From positions 1-64,000 of the forward strand of contig CAZUCA010000007.1 of NCBI GenBank assembly GCA_964619125.1: DNA of 64,000 nucleotides. Reading direction: 5' to 3'. Made by a program: the position numbers and the translations under genes. Shown here piece by piece: positions 24,893 through 36,002 of the stretch (positions within the stretch are counted from its first letter, which is position 1; each line of letters begins with the position of its first letter). Source of the stretch: Owenweeksia sp964619125 (lineage in GTDB: Bacteria; Bacteroidota; Bacteroidia; Flavobacteriales; Schleiferiaceae). The notes beneath the pieces are model-generated. The model saw nothing but the letters and a program-made list of their open reading frames with translations, was not told the DNA's origin and did not search any database.

Positions 24893-25594
24893 TCAATGTG
24901 ATACCGAAAACCAAGCCACCAGTACTGCCAGCAGAATGGTGGAGAACTTCATCAGATTAAAACGATGTGACTGGGTACTTTCAAAGAGTATGGTGGTGGA
25001 GATGTGGAGGAACACCCCCAGGGTAAGGGCCGTAAGCTCGCGATAATATGAAGCCAGTATCGGCAACACATCGCCCACCAAAACCGCCAATGGCGCAATA
25101 AGGGCAAACAGGGCCATCATGGCCAGGATAAGAAAGCGGTTATTGGTGAGTTCCTTCAGCATTGAATAAAGAATTATACTCACCGGCAATTTGTGAATAA
25201 CGATACCCCATAGCAGTGCATTCTTACTGAGTTCACCCCCGTGGGCACCGATCGGCAAACTTTCGAGAAAGGCGTGTACAAACAGGCTTATGATTACCGA
25301 GAAGGGCAGCGTTCCCTTGCGAAAGAGCTCCACGTGCCCATGCCCATGTTCAATACCTTTACTGAAAACCTCCAGAATTAACTGAATAAAAAAGCCCCCC
25401 ATTATCCAGAAGCCAATACCATGGCTATGTTCCTCGTACATCTCGGGCAAAAGGTGAAACACGCCAATGGACAGCAGGTAGGCCCCACTGAAAGTCAGCA
25501 GGAACTTAACTGAGTTGCTCTTGCGATTGGTGATAAAGGCACCGATCAGGCTGCCTCCAACAACGGATAAGATTAAAAAGAGGTATGGCTTCAT
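24893..25594 (-). CDS. ZIP-family metal transporter
   Basis: The 233-residue inner-membrane protein has about seven or eight helices and the ZIP metal-site helices HAFLESLPIGAHG and VIHKLPVSIILY. A histidine-rich loop (EHGHGHVE) precedes the first. ZIP proteins bring Zn2+ or other divalent metals into the cytoplasm. It overlaps the upstream methyltransferase gene by 4 bases (ATGA) and is the last gene of a three-gene minus-strand unit. Confidence 0.85.
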   Translation of the reverse strand: MKPYLFLILSVVGGSLIGAFITNRKSNSVKFLLTFSGAYLLSIGVFHLLPEMYEEHSHGIGFWIMGGFFIQLILEVFSKGIEHGHGHVELFRKGTLPFSVIISLFVHAFLESLPIGAHGGELSKNALLWGIVIHKLPVSIILYSMLKELTNNRFLILAMMALFALIAPLAVLVGDVLPILASYYRELTALTLGVFLHISTTILFESTQSHRFNLMKFSTILLAVLVAWFSVSH

Positions 25595-26328
25595 TTGACG
25601 CTTGCAAATAAAATCAATCGTTCGGAGTTGCGGGAATCAAAATCATTCAACTCAAAATCGCCATAGAGACGCTCAATTTTTAATCCAGCCTCGGCATACA
25701 TTTTTTCAAAGTCACTCTTTTGTAGCAACTGCACCTTCTCCTCATACTGAAAGGACTCTCCCTTATGCTCAAAACGGATCTGCTTAATCACCCTTTCATC
25801 GCGGATAAATCGTTCGATATGAAACTCAATATCATCCACCGGCCTGACTTCCTCCTCCACCAAGCCCAGTCGCACCTTATTCACATTCATAAAATCCATC
25901 ACCAGCATTCCGTGAGGTTTCAGGGCCCGCCGCATTTGTATTAAGGCCAGCACATTTTCATCCCAATGCTCAAAATAGCCAAAGCTGGTAAAGAGGTTAA
26001 AGATATAATCAAAGCGGGAGCGGCCCATGCTTTCACGCATATCGCCCACTTCAAAATCGAGTCCTTCCTCGGCAAAGCTGTTGGCATACTCAATATTGCT
26101 GGGGGAGAGGTCGAGCCCGGTTACATTGTAATCGAGGCGGTGCAGGTAAAAGGCATGTCGCCCCCGGCCACAGGCAAGGTCGAGAATATGGGCGTCGTGC
26201 GGCGGATTGAGCTCGGCAATCAAATTGCGGATAAAGAGCTGCGCCTCGTGATCGTCGCGATGCTGGTAAAGAATATGATAATACTCGGTATCAAACCATG
26301 ATTGATACCAGGCTTCGTGGTTGGTCAT
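25591..26328 (-). CDS. Class I SAM-dependent methyltransferase
   Basis: The 245-residue protein has the Rossmann-fold SAM site ILDLACGRGRHAFYL near 48-62, an acidic loop VTGLDLSPSNIEYA near 68-81 and the motif II-like FDYIFNLFTSFGYF. The family methylates varied small molecules and the substrate is unknown. It sits between a TauE-like gene (14 bases upstream) and the ZIP transporter gene (4-base overlap), so all three are probably on one message. Confidence 0.85.
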   Translation of the reverse strand: MTNHEAWYQSWFDTEYYHILYQHRDDHEAQLFIRNLIAELNPPHDAHILDLACGRGRHAFYLHRLDYNVTGLDLSPSNIEYANSFAEEGLDFEVGDMRESMGRSRFDYIFNLFTSFGYFEHWDENVLALIQMRRALKPHGMLVMDFMNVNKVRLGLVEEEVRPVDDIEFHIERFIRDERVIKQIRFEHKGESFQYEEKVQLLQKSDFEKMYAEAGLKIERLYGDFELNDFDSRNSERLILFASVK

Positions 26329-26342
26329 ACGACGGCGAAATT

Positions 26343-27206
26343 CTAAAAAATTTGGCGGATAAGCTCAGTCAAGCCTAACAGTAACGCCGAGGAAATGCTC
26401 AAAATGACAATCAGCAGCCAGCGGATAATAACATTGGCCTTGGGCAGAAAAAGTATGTAGCGGGCGCCGATAAAAGCGCCAATCCCCTGCCCCACCGCCA
26501 GGGCCACACCAGGCAGCCAATGAATATGGCCGCTGGCAATAAAAACTATAAAAGCCGGCAAAACGAATACCGCCGCCAGGATGAGCTTAATAATATTGGC
26601 ATCGCGCAAACTGTAATGCGCAATCAGTACCAGTACGCTTAGGAGCATTATGCCAATGCCCATTTGTAGAAAGCCGCCGTAAACGGCGATCACGAAAATC
26701 ATAAAAGCATTGAGCCAGGTACGATGATTTTTGCCCACATCGGTGGAGCGTTGCCATTTGCTGGGACGGGTGATCAGGGTGATCAGCAGCAGCAGCATAA
26801 TCAGGCCGATGATGGTGCGCAGTAGTTGGGGATCAATCTCCACGGCAATAAAAGCGCCCAGCACCGAACCCAGTACGGCCGGAATAAAAAACCACACACT
26901 TTGCCCCAGCAGCATTTTGGTGCGCTTGCTGCGCTTGAGGCTGAGCACGGCGGTAACGGTTTGCACAAAGGCACCGATGCGATTGGTGGCATTGGCTACA
27001 TCGGCCGGCATGCCGGTAAAAATCAGCAGCGAAAGGGTGATGGCGGAGCCATTACCGGCCAGGGTGTTAATCACACCGGCGGCCAGCCCGCCAAGGATAA
27101 AGAGTATGTAATCCTGCCATTCCAAGTGTGCGAAAGTAAGGTATCTGGTATTAGAGAGAAGACAAATCCGAAATCCTAAAAAGAGATACTCGAAATAATA
27201 ACTCAA
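26343..27206 (-). CDS. TauE/SafE-family membrane permease
   Basis: The coding frame allows up to 287 residues with about eight helices. The conserved start of the family, GGLAAGVINTLAGNGSAITL, lies near 38-57, with NATNRIGAFVQT following. Members carry sulfite, sulfonates or other small anions across the inner membrane. The first 27 residues are not family-like, and a promoter-like TACTTTCG lies within them, so the true start may be a TTG near 27125. The methyltransferase gene follows after 14 bases. Confidence 0.82.
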   Translation of the reverse strand: MSYYFEYLFLGFRICLLSNTRYLTFAHLEWQDYILFILGGLAAGVINTLAGNGSAITLSLLIFTGMPADVANATNRIGAFVQTVTAVLSLKRSKRTKMLLGQSVWFFIPAVLGSVLGAFIAVEIDPQLLRTIIGLIMLLLLITLITRPSKWQRSTDVGKNHRTWLNAFMIFVIAVYGGFLQMGIGIMLLSVLVLIAHYSLRDANIIKLILAAVFVLPAFIVFIASGHIHWLPGVALAVGQGIGAFIGARYILFLPKANVIIRWLLIVILSISSALLLGLTELIRQIF

Positions 27207-27222
27207 ATACTAAACTCTAAAA

Positions 27223-28010
27223 CTTCGCCACTAAGCCAACAAGGCTCTAAGGTACACTAAGGCCACTCTTCGTGTTTCTTAGTGTCTTTNNNNNNNNNNN
27301 NNNNNNNNNNNNNNNNNNNNNNNNNNNNNNNNNNNNNNNNNNNNNNNNNNNNNNNNNNNNNNNNNNNNNNNNNNNNNNNNNNNNNNNNNCTGTCTTGGTG
27401 GTTTTTCCTCACGCTAATAATCGGTGGGAATCAGCGTAATCTGTGTTAGCAAAAGCCTCAATCCGTAAAACTCTTAAGCTTCGCCACTAAGCCACCAAGG
27501 CTCTAAGGTACACTAAGGCCACTCTTCGTGTTTCTTAGTGTCTTTCTGTCTTGGTGGTTTTTCCTCACGCTAATAATCGGTGGGAATCAGCGTAATCTGT
27601 TTTAGCAAAAGCCTCAATCCGTAAAACTCTAAAGCTTCGCCACTAAGACACCAAGGCACTAAGTTGCACTAAAGCACGCTTCGTGTTTCTTAGTGTCTTT
27701 CTGTCTTGGTGGTTTTTCCTCACACTGGTAATCGGTGAGAATCAGCGTAATCTGTGTTAGCAAAAGCCTTAATCCGTAAAACTCTTAAGCTTCGCCACTA
27801 AGCCACCAAGGCACTAAGGTGCACCAGGTCTTTTCTTTGTGTTACTTGCTGCCTTTCTGCCTTTGTGGTTCAGTTATAAACCCGAAATCCTAAAGGGGAA
27901 AATTGGAAATATGGCTTAAATCCTAAGCTCTAAAGCCACGCCACTAGGTCATCAGGGCTCAAAGAGGCACCAAGTCCATTCTTCGGGTCTTCCTGGCTTT
28001 GTGGTTAAAA
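27223..28010. repeat. Intergenic tandem array of about 155-bp units with nested palindromes
   Basis: Units begin with cttcgccactaag at 27223, 27479, 27635 and 27790, and a degenerate one starts near 27933. The spacing of intact units is 156 and 155 bases. Each unit holds two nested arm pairs, CCACCAAG...CTTGGTGG outside and ACACTAAG...CTTAGTGT inside, then a spacer with ACGCT...AGCGT. The units are nearly identical on the left and decay toward the symporter gene. No gene is present between 27207 and 28133. Function unknown. Confidence 0.9.
27290..27389. other. Assembly gap (100 N)
   Basis: A run of exactly 100 N lies inside a repeat unit. The true length, and so the number of repeat units, is unknown. 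Assemblers commonly break at such arrays. Confidence 0.98.
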
Positions 28011-28075
28011 ATCAGGAGGGTATAATACGTTCAAAGATACTTTGGGGTGAGATTTTGTTCAAACATTGAACTTTG

Positions 28076-28124
28076 AACCCCGCCTGAACGGTCTGGCGAC
28101 AGTCAATCGGGCAGGCTTAAACTT
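28076..28124 (-). repeat. Dispersed palindromic repeat, copy B
   Basis: On the minus strand it has the same arms as copy A at 9714: AGTTTAAGCCTGCCC, a different core with CTGTCGCCAGACCG, then TTCAGGCGGGGTT. It begins 12 or so bases after the stop codon of the symporter gene. A second small hairpin (GTTCAAA...TTTGAAC) follows near 28050-28076. Confidence 0.65.
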
Positions 28125-28133
28125 TAAAGCAGT

Positions 28134-29912
<1,779 letters not shown>

Positions 29913-29942
29913 GAATCAAAGAAATAGGAAAAGGCGAATATC

Positions 29943-29950
29943 TAAATTTG
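29943..29950 (+). promoter_or_regulatory. -7 promoter box TAnnTTTG for the small lipoprotein gene
   Basis: TAAATTTG then C is a full match, 20 bases before the ATG at 29971. Confidence 0.6.
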
Positions 29951-29970
29951 CGCCCTTAAACCACAAAGCC

Positions 29971-30306
29971 ATGAAAAAATACCTTCGTTTGATCGCCATC
30001 TCCGCTTTGGTGGCCTGCCAGCCTAATACCGGCGCCGCGGACGATGAAAACCTGGTTTCGCAAAGGGTATTCACCAGCCGCCTGGGTGGGCAGGAAGTAT
30101 ATGGAGTGCAGTTGCAAACCACCGGTAGCAAGCGGGGTTTTGCCAGTTATGCCATCCAGTTATCGCTGGACAATAAGGTATGGCTCGATACTCAGCGGGT
30201 GCAGATTATTCCGAATGATACCCTTGAGTCGGAAATTATTTTTAGCGAGGCGGTGACAGTAAAGGGCAAGGAGCCCCAACTGAGAATTGAAAGAATAGAG
30301 AAGTGA
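29971..30306 (+). CDS. Small predicted lipoprotein, function unknown
   Basis: The 111-residue protein has a lipoprotein signal ending in LVAC (Cys16). The mature part reads as a short beta-rich domain (VYGVQLQTTGSKRGF, YAIQLSLDN). I do not recognise the family. The ATG at 29971 is chosen because it follows a perfect -7 box and opens on the signal peptide. A longer in-frame extension upstream would run over the symporter gene and is rejected. The stop TGA overlaps the GTG start of the next gene, an RNA methyltransferase, so the two are probably coupled. Confidence 0.65.
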   Translation: MKKYLRLIAISALVACQPNTGAADDENLVSQRVFTSRLGGQEVYGVQLQTTGSKRGFASYAIQLSLDNKVWLDTQRVQIIPNDTLESEIIFSEAVTVKGKEPQLRIERIEK

Positions 30307-31469
30307 GTGATTTGAAAATGCTGGCGAAAACGCCGCAAGGTATGGAAGAAGTACTGGCCAAGGAATTGCGTCAGCTGGGTGCCTACGACATTGTAAAAGT
30401 AAAGCGGGGGGTAAAATTTGCCGGTGATCTTGGCTTTCTATACAAAGCCAATTTATGGCTGCGCACTGCTTTGCGCATTCTAGTGCCGATAAAGGAGTTC
30501 AAAGCTCGGAATGAAAAGGAGATCTATAAAAAGATCAAGGCCATCCCCTGGGAGGAGCATTTTGAGGTGGACAAGAGCATCATGGTGCACACTACCATCC
30601 ACGCCAAGCAGTACCGCAACACCCTCTATATGGCGCAAAATGTTAAGGATGCGGTGGTTGATCGTTTCAGGGAGATCAGCGATAAACGCCCCTCGGTAGA
30701 TACCCAAAACCCCAACGTCCGCATTGACATTTACATTCAAAACGAGAATGTGGTGGTTTCACTTGACTCTTCCGGGGCCTCCCTGCACAAGCGCGGCTAC
30801 CGTCAGGAGGCTGACCGGGCTCCTATCAGTGAGGTATTGGCCGCCGGTATCCTGAAACTGGCCGGCTGGGATGGCATGGCTAATTTCTACGATCCCATGT
30901 GTGGCAGTGGCACTTTTCTGGTGGAGGCTGCCCTGATGGCGCATAACATCCCTCCCAATGTTTATCGCAAGGACTTCAGTTTTATGAACTGGAAGAATTT
31001 TGACGAAGAGCTCTACCAGTTGCTCTTTGACAAAGCCCTGCAAAAAGAAAAGAACTTCCACTTCAGTATAAACGGTTACGACAAGGAGTCGAGAGTATTA
31101 ATGAAGGCCCGCAAGAATCTCAAGAGTGCCCTGATGGACGAGCAGGTGAAAACCGAAAAGGCTGACTTTCTCAATTTCAACCCCACCCGCGAGCCTAAAA
31201 GACCGGGAATCCTGGTTTTCAACCCGCCCTATGGGGAAAAATTAGAGGCTGACATTCCCGAGTTATACCGGGGTATTGGTGATACTCTGAAAAATAAGTT
31301 TGCGGGTTTTACCGCCTGGATATTTACCGCCAGTGCAGAAGGCATTAAAAATATCGGCCTCAAGCCCTCCCAAAAAATTGCTCTTAAAAATGGAAACCTC
31401 GATGCCTGGCTACTTCGCTATGATCTTTACGAAGGCACGCGTAAACAAAAAGCCCAGGAAGAAGCATAA
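30303..31469 (+). CDS. THUMP-domain class I RNA methyltransferase (RlmL/YpsC-like)
   Basis: The 388-residue protein has an N-terminal ferredoxin-like plus THUMP region (about 1-165) and a C-terminal Rossmann methyltransferase domain. The SAM site is FYDPMCGSGTFLVEAALMA near 197-215 and the catalytic NPPYGEKLE near 306-314. It resembles the enzymes that make N2-methylguanosine in 23S rRNA. The start is GTG at 30303, overlapping the upstream stop. A second in-frame ATG five codons later is an alternative. Confidence 0.9.
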   Translation: MSDLKMLAKTPQGMEEVLAKELRQLGAYDIVKVKRGVKFAGDLGFLYKANLWLRTALRILVPIKEFKARNEKEIYKKIKAIPWEEHFEVDKSIMVHTTIHAKQYRNTLYMAQNVKDAVVDRFREISDKRPSVDTQNPNVRIDIYIQNENVVVSLDSSGASLHKRGYRQEADRAPISEVLAAGILKLAGWDGMANFYDPMCGSGTFLVEAALMAHNIPPNVYRKDFSFMNWKNFDEELYQLLFDKALQKEKNFHFSINGYDKESRVLMKARKNLKSALMDEQVKTEKADFLNFNPTREPKRPGILVFNPPYGEKLEADIPELYRGIGDTLKNKFAGFTAWIFTASAEGIKNIGLKPSQKIALKNGNLDAWLLRYDLYEGTRKQKAQEEA

Positions 31470-31473
31470 AAAA

Positions 31474-32532
31474 ATGAGTATACGCAAGTACCTTCCACTG
31501 TCAGCAGGCCTGCTGATCATTATTCTCATGGTCACCTCCTGTTCGGGTGATGCCAGCTCAAAGGTGAAATCTGAAAAAGCCACTCTGAGCGGCGAGCGCA
31601 GTCATTATGCGTTGGGCGAGGAAATCAGGTTAAAGCTGTCTGCTGATGGGGTTGATTCAATTTGGTTTGAAGGGGTGGAAAACGCCCGCTACCTTCCAGG
31701 CAGCGAGGAGGTTGAACTAAGCTTCGGCAGTTGTGGCACCCGCCTGGTAAAAACACACATTTGGCATGATGGGCAGCAGTCGCAGGCCAGTATGCGCATT
31801 ACTATCTACAGCCCTGCACCGGCGCAGAAGCTCAGTTATCAGCTGATGGAAACTATTGCTCACAATCCCAATTCCTATACGCAAGGCCTGGAGTTTTACC
31901 AGGAGAATTTATACGAAAGCCGGGGACAGTATGGGCAGTCGGGCATTGATCGTTTTGAGGAAGAATTGCTACAGGCAGATAAAAGCTATGACTTACCCGC
32001 CGACATCTTTGGCGAAGGCCTTACTGCCTTTAATAACAAAATAGTGCAGCTCAGCTGGCGGGAACGCAAGGTGTTTTTTTACACCCCGGCGCTGGAGCTG
32101 CTCCAGGAGCGAGCATTTCCGCTTAATGAAGGCTGGGGTATTTGCCACCAGCAGGATCAACTTCTTGTGAGTGATGGCAGCCATCGTCTCTATCGCTTCG
32201 ACTCTTTGCTGGTAATGCAGGAAATAAAGGAAGTTTATGAAGGTAAAGAGGCCCTCAGCCGCCTCAATGAACTTGAGTTTGTAGAAGGCTATGTTTGGGC
32301 AAATGTATACCGCAGCAATCTCATTTTTCGCATCAACCCCCAAACCGGGGTAGCTGATGCCTACCTCGATCTTTCACCGCTGCGGGCACAGCTGCAAAAC
32401 CCTATGGCCGAAGTGATGAATGGTATTGCCTGGCACCCCGGGCGCCAACAATTTCTGGTGACCGGCAAGTACTGGGACAAAGCCTTCTGGATTGCCATAG
32501 ATGAAAGTGCCCCAGGCGAAGCGTTTCCGTAA
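31474..32532 (+). CDS. Glutaminyl-peptide cyclotransferase (beta-propeller type), lipoprotein
   Basis: The protein has 352 residues from the ATG at 31474. The N-terminal lipoprotein signal ends in MVTSC. A linker domain follows, then a five-bladed beta-propeller of the plant/bacterial QC family, seen as NSYTQGLEFYQENLYES, DIFGEGLTAFNNKIVQLSW, LNELEFVEGYVWANVY and MNGIAWHPG. The enzyme cyclises N-terminal glutamine to pyroglutamate in exported proteins. The gene begins 4 bases after the RNA methyltransferase gene. A longer frame from 31300 overlaps that gene and is rejected. Confidence 0.9.
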   Translation: MSIRKYLPLSAGLLIIILMVTSCSGDASSKVKSEKATLSGERSHYALGEEIRLKLSADGVDSIWFEGVENARYLPGSEEVELSFGSCGTRLVKTHIWHDGQQSQASMRITIYSPAPAQKLSYQLMETIAHNPNSYTQGLEFYQENLYESRGQYGQSGIDRFEEELLQADKSYDLPADIFGEGLTAFNNKIVQLSWRERKVFFYTPALELLQERAFPLNEGWGICHQQDQLLVSDGSHRLYRFDSLLVMQEIKEVYEGKEALSRLNELEFVEGYVWANVYRSNLIFRINPQTGVADAYLDLSPLRAQLQNPMAEVMNGIAWHPGRQQFLVTGKYWDKAFWIAIDESAPGEAFP

Positions 32533-32546
32533 AGAATAAATGCCTG

Positions 32547-32897
32547 TTAGCTGAAGTGGGGCCTGGCCTGCTCGATGGTTTTGGCAGCGTTGCCGATAAA
32601 AATCTTGTCATCCACCACAATCACCGGTCTTTTTAAGAAGGTATATTCCTCCAGAATAAGCTCGCGATAATCTTCTTCTGACAACTTCTTATCCTTAAGC
32701 CCCAGGCTTTTATATTTCTGGGCCCGTCTGCTGAAAAGCGGTTCGTAACCACCGGCCAGCGCCGCCATTTCATCGAGCTGCGCAGGGGTAACAGGATTAC
32801 TTTTTATATCCTGTACCATCACGCTATCATCTGGCTGTAGCTCCTGCAGGATGCGCTTACAGGTATTACAGGTGGAAAGGTGGTAAATCTTCTTCAT
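32547..32897 (-). CDS. ArsC/Spx-family thioredoxin-fold protein
   Basis: The 116-residue protein has a CNTC motif at 10-13 and the KRPVIVVDDKIFIGN segment with the cis-Pro and Arg of the ArsC/YffB/Spx family. It may act as a reductase or be an uncharacterised relative. True arsenate reductases keep three Arg around the site, which cannot be settled by eye. It is convergent with the cyclotransferase gene (14 bases apart) and divergent from the VOC gene. Confidence 0.8.
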   Translation of the reverse strand: MKKIYHLSTCNTCKRILQELQPDDSVMVQDIKSNPVTPAQLDEMAALAGGYEPLFSRRAQKYKSLGLKDKKLSEEDYRELILEEYTFLKRPVIVVDDKIFIGNAAKTIEQARPHFS

Positions 32898-32994
32898 GCT
32901 ATAATTTGTGACAAAACTAAGCCGCTAGTGGCAATTGAAGGGCAAAAGTTTACGCTTAGTCTTACCTTTAAGAGAACCGCAAACCGCAGCCCAC

Positions 32995-33408
32995 ATGAGC
33001 GATCCAGAAAAACTATTCGAAAATTCGGAGCTCACCACTATTCTGGTGGTAAGTGATATGACTGCCGCCAAAAAATTTTACCTGGAAAAATTAGGCGCGG
33101 AGTTGTTCCGCGAATACGGCGGCAACTCTACGGTAATTAACTTTCTTAAGCACTGGATCCTGCTGGTAACTGAAGGCGGGCCTACCGCCGATAAACCCGG
33201 AATCAGCTTTAGGCCTCCTGCTTCGCCGATGCCGATAAGCCACTCTTTCACTATCAGGGTGGATGATTGCCAAAAAACCTATAAAAGCCTGCTGGCCCGG
33301 GGAGTGGAATTTATCACCCCACCCTATGACTGGGGAACAGAGCTGCGGTGCTTTTTTAAAGACCCCGATGGTCATTTGTGGGAAATAAGCGAATCGAAAC
33401 AAGCCTAG
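32995..33408 (+). CDS. VOC/glyoxalase-superfamily protein
   Basis: The 137-residue protein begins at the ATG at 32995 and carries the paired beta-alpha-beta-beta-beta modules of the vicinal oxygen chelate fold: TTILVVSDMTAAKKFYLEKL near 14-33 and the C-terminal FFKDPDGHLWEISE with a conserved Glu metal ligand. Members include glyoxalases, dioxygenases and antibiotic-resistance proteins, and the role here is unknown. A promoter-like TACCTTTA lies near 32963. priA follows after 68 bases. Confidence 0.75.
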   Translation: MSDPEKLFENSELTTILVVSDMTAAKKFYLEKLGAELFREYGGNSTVINFLKHWILLVTEGGPTADKPGISFRPPASPMPISHSFTIRVDDCQKTYKSLLARGVEFITPPYDWGTELRCFFKDPDGHLWEISESKQA

Positions 33409-33462
33409 CAATATTTAAGGCCAGGGCTGAAATTGCTACTGGAGCCTTCCCCGAATTTTCTT

Positions 33463-33470
33463 CATTTTTG
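33463..33470 (+). promoter_or_regulatory. -7-like box directly before priA
   Basis: CATTTTTG followed by C is one base off TAnnTTTG and ends 6 bases before the ATG, which would give a leaderless or near-leaderless message. Confidence 0.4.
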
Positions 33471-33476
33471 CAGGCT

Positions 33477-35948
33477 ATGGAGCATTTTGCCGAAGTCATA
33501 CTGCCGCTGGCCCTGCCGCAAAACTTTACCTACAGCATACCTGCGCATTTGCTTGAGCAGGTAGCCCCCGGCAAACGTGTAATTGTACAGTTTGGCAAGC
33601 GCAAGCTCTATACAGCCCTGGTTTACGAGCTGCACCAAAATCCACCCCGTGACTTTAAACCTAAACCATTGCTGGAAGTAGAGGATCAGCAGCCGGTGGC
33701 AGGGCCCATCCAACTAAAGTTCTGGCGCTGGATGGCTGACTACTACCTCTGCAGTATGGGCGAAGTGATGACCGCTGCCCTGCCCTCAGGCCTGAAACTG
33801 GAGAGCGAAACGGCTGTAATGCGCAATCAACTCAAGAAGCTGGTAGACGAAGAGCTCAGTGATCCCGAGTTTTTAGTGATGGAAGCCCTGGAGCAGCAGG
33901 AGGTGCTGAATATAAAAGAGATCAGCGAGATTACCGGTCTCAAAAACCCGCTGCGCATCATCCAGCAGTTACTAGGCAAGCACTACATTCTGCTGCAGGA
34001 AGAAATAAAAGGGGGCTACAAGCCACGGCAAAAAAAACTGGTGCGGCTGCATCCCTCACAAAGCCCTGAAACAGTAAGTAGTATGTTTGAAGATCTGGCC
34101 AAGGCTCATAAACAAAAGGAGTTGCTGCTGGCCTATTTTAAGATGGCGGGCGATCTTTCGAGGGAAAATAGTGAGGAAGGCTACCCGCCGGTATTGGCGG
34201 CCAAATTACTGAAAGTGGCGTCGGCGAGTGATTCTTCCCTGAAAGGCCTCGCTGAAAAAGCTTTTCTCCAGGTTTATTTCGATGCACCCCCCGAGGAAAT
34301 TGAGCTGCAAAGCACCAGTAAGTTTTATGCCCTCAATGAGGAGCAACAGGAAGGGCTGGCAAGTTTACAGGAGCAATATCAACAACAAACCGTGAACCTT
34401 CTGTATGGGGTTACCTCATCGGGGAAAACCGAACTTTACGTGCGTTTTATCGAGGAGCAGCTCCAACAGCAGAAACAGGTGTTGTACCTGGTTCCTGAGA
34501 TCGCTCTCACCACTCAGTTAATAAACCGGCTTCGACGTTACTTTGGTGAGAAGGTGCTGGTTTACCATTCGCGCTTCAGTGATCGCGAGCGGGTGGAAAC
34601 CTGGCTTAAGCTGGCCGAAAACCCCCAGCAAGCTTATTTAATTGTTGGTGCCCGCAGCAGCCTCTTTCTCCCTTTTCAGAATTTGGGCTTCGTGATTGTG
34701 GACGAGGAGCACGAGAGCAGTTTCAAGCAGTTTGACCCCGCCCCCCGTTACCACGCCCGCGATGCCGCAATATGGCTGGCGCATTTATTTGACGCCAAGG
34801 TACTGCTGGGATCCGCTACCCCTTCTATCGAAAGTTATCAAAATGCCCTGGACGGCAAGTATGGGATGGCCACCCTAAGCCGCCGCCACCAGGATATTCC
34901 CATGCCTGAAATACAATGCATCGATCTGAAAGAAGCTCGTCGTAAAAAGCGCATGCACGGGGCTTTCAGTAAGGAACTGGTTGATGAAATCAAGGAGGTG
35001 TTGTTGTTGGGCAAACAAGTTATTCTCTTCCAAAACCGCCGGGGCTTTTCCACCATGCTACAGTGCCAGAACTGTGGTCACGTAAATGAGTGCAAAAACT
35101 GTGATATTACCCTTACCTATCACAAGCACATCGACCTGCTGCGTTGCCATTACTGCGGTTTTAGCCGGCAAATACCCTCCCGTTGCCCGGCCTGCGCCAG
35201 CTATGATGTAAAGGCACTAGGCTTTGGCACCGAGAAGATCGAAGACGAATTGAAGCTTATTATTCCTGAGGCCCGGATTAAACGGATGGACCTGGACACC
35301 ACCCGAAAGAAAAATGCCTATCAGAATATTATCAGTGATTTTGAAGAGGGTGAGATCGACATCCTGATTGGAACTCAAATGGTCACCAAGGGTTTGGATT
35401 TTGAAAACGTAGCCCTAGTGGGGATTATCAACGCCGATAATCTGCTCCACTTCCCTGACTTCCGCAGTCACGAGCGCGCCTATCAGCTGATGGCTCAGGT
35501 GGCGGGCCGGGCCGGCCGCAAGGGCCAGCGGGGAAAGGTGTTGATTCAAACCGCCGAACCCTATCACAGCATCATCCGCAAAGTGATGGACAATGACTAC
35601 CGGGGGATGTACGAGGATCAGCGCTACGAGCGCAAAAACTTCATCTATCCCCCTTATTGCCGGCTGATAAACATCACTTTGAAGCACCGCGACCGGGATA
35701 AACTGAAACACAGTGCCACTGCCATCGGCCGTGAACTTCGCTCGGTATTTGGGCAACGGGTATTAGGGCCTGAATTTCCACTGACCGCGCGCCTGCGCAA
35801 CTTTTACCAGATGGAAATATTACTGAAATTTGAAAAAAGCATCAGCCTGGCTAAAGCCAAAAAACTGCTCTACGACAGCGTGGAAGGCTTTATGGCCCGC
35901 AATGGCGAATACAAGGTTCAGATAGTGTACGACGTGGATCCCATGTAG
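33477..35948 (+). CDS. priA: Primosomal replication protein N' (PriA helicase)
   Basis: The protein has 823 residues from the ATG at 33477, where the family N-terminus (FAEVILPLALPQNFTYSIP) begins. The 3'-DNA-binding domain is at about 1-100. Helicase domains follow with Walker A GVTSSGKTELY, the DEEH box and GSATPS. Eight Cys bind two zinc ions in CQNCGHVNECKNC and RCHYCGF plus CPAC. It reloads the replicative helicase at stalled forks. The frame can be read further upstream to 33378, but that part overlaps the VOC gene and is not PriA-like. Confidence 0.95.
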   Translation: MEHFAEVILPLALPQNFTYSIPAHLLEQVAPGKRVIVQFGKRKLYTALVYELHQNPPRDFKPKPLLEVEDQQPVAGPIQLKFWRWMADYYLCSMGEVMTAALPSGLKLESETAVMRNQLKKLVDEELSDPEFLVMEALEQQEVLNIKEISEITGLKNPLRIIQQLLGKHYILLQEEIKGGYKPRQKKLVRLHPSQSPETVSSMFEDLAKAHKQKELLLAYFKMAGDLSRENSEEGYPPVLAAKLLKVASASDSSLKGLAEKAFLQVYFDAPPEEIELQSTSKFYALNEEQQEGLASLQEQYQQQTVNLLYGVTSSGKTELYVRFIEEQLQQQKQVLYLVPEIALTTQLINRLRRYFGEKVLVYHSRFSDRERVETWLKLAENPQQAYLIVGARSSLFLPFQNLGFVIVDEEHESSFKQFDPAPRYHARDAAIWLAHLFDAKVLLGSATPSIESYQNALDGKYGMATLSRRHQDIPMPEIQCIDLKEARRKKRMHGAFSKELVDEIKEVLLLGKQVILFQNRRGFSTMLQCQNCGHVNECKNCDITLTYHKHIDLLRCHYCGFSRQIPSRCPACASYDVKALGFGTEKIEDELKLIIPEARIKRMDLDTTRKKNAYQNIISDFEEGEIDILIGTQMVTKGLDFENVALVGIINADNLLHFPDFRSHERAYQLMAQVAGRAGRKGQRGKVLIQTAEPYHSIIRKVMDNDYRGMYEDQRYERKNFIYPPYCRLINITLKHRDRDKLKHSATAIGRELRSVFGQRVLGPEFPLTARLRNFYQMEILLKFEKSISLAKAKKLLYDSVEGFMARNGEYKVQIVYDVDPM

Positions 35949-35972
35949 ACCTGAGCAAGTCAGTTTAAAATT

Positions 35973-35980
35973 TAAATTTG
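35973..35980 (+). promoter_or_regulatory. -7 promoter box TAnnTTTG for the FKBP gene
   Basis: TAAATTTG is a full match, 22 bases before the ATG at 36003 and 24 bases after the priA stop. Confidence 0.6.
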
Positions 35981-36002
35981 TTACCCTGAAAAAATTACTC
36001 GC

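Noticed and set aside
27223..28010. CRISPR array
   Set aside because: The repeated unit is the full 155 bases with no unique spacers, and no cas genes are nearby.
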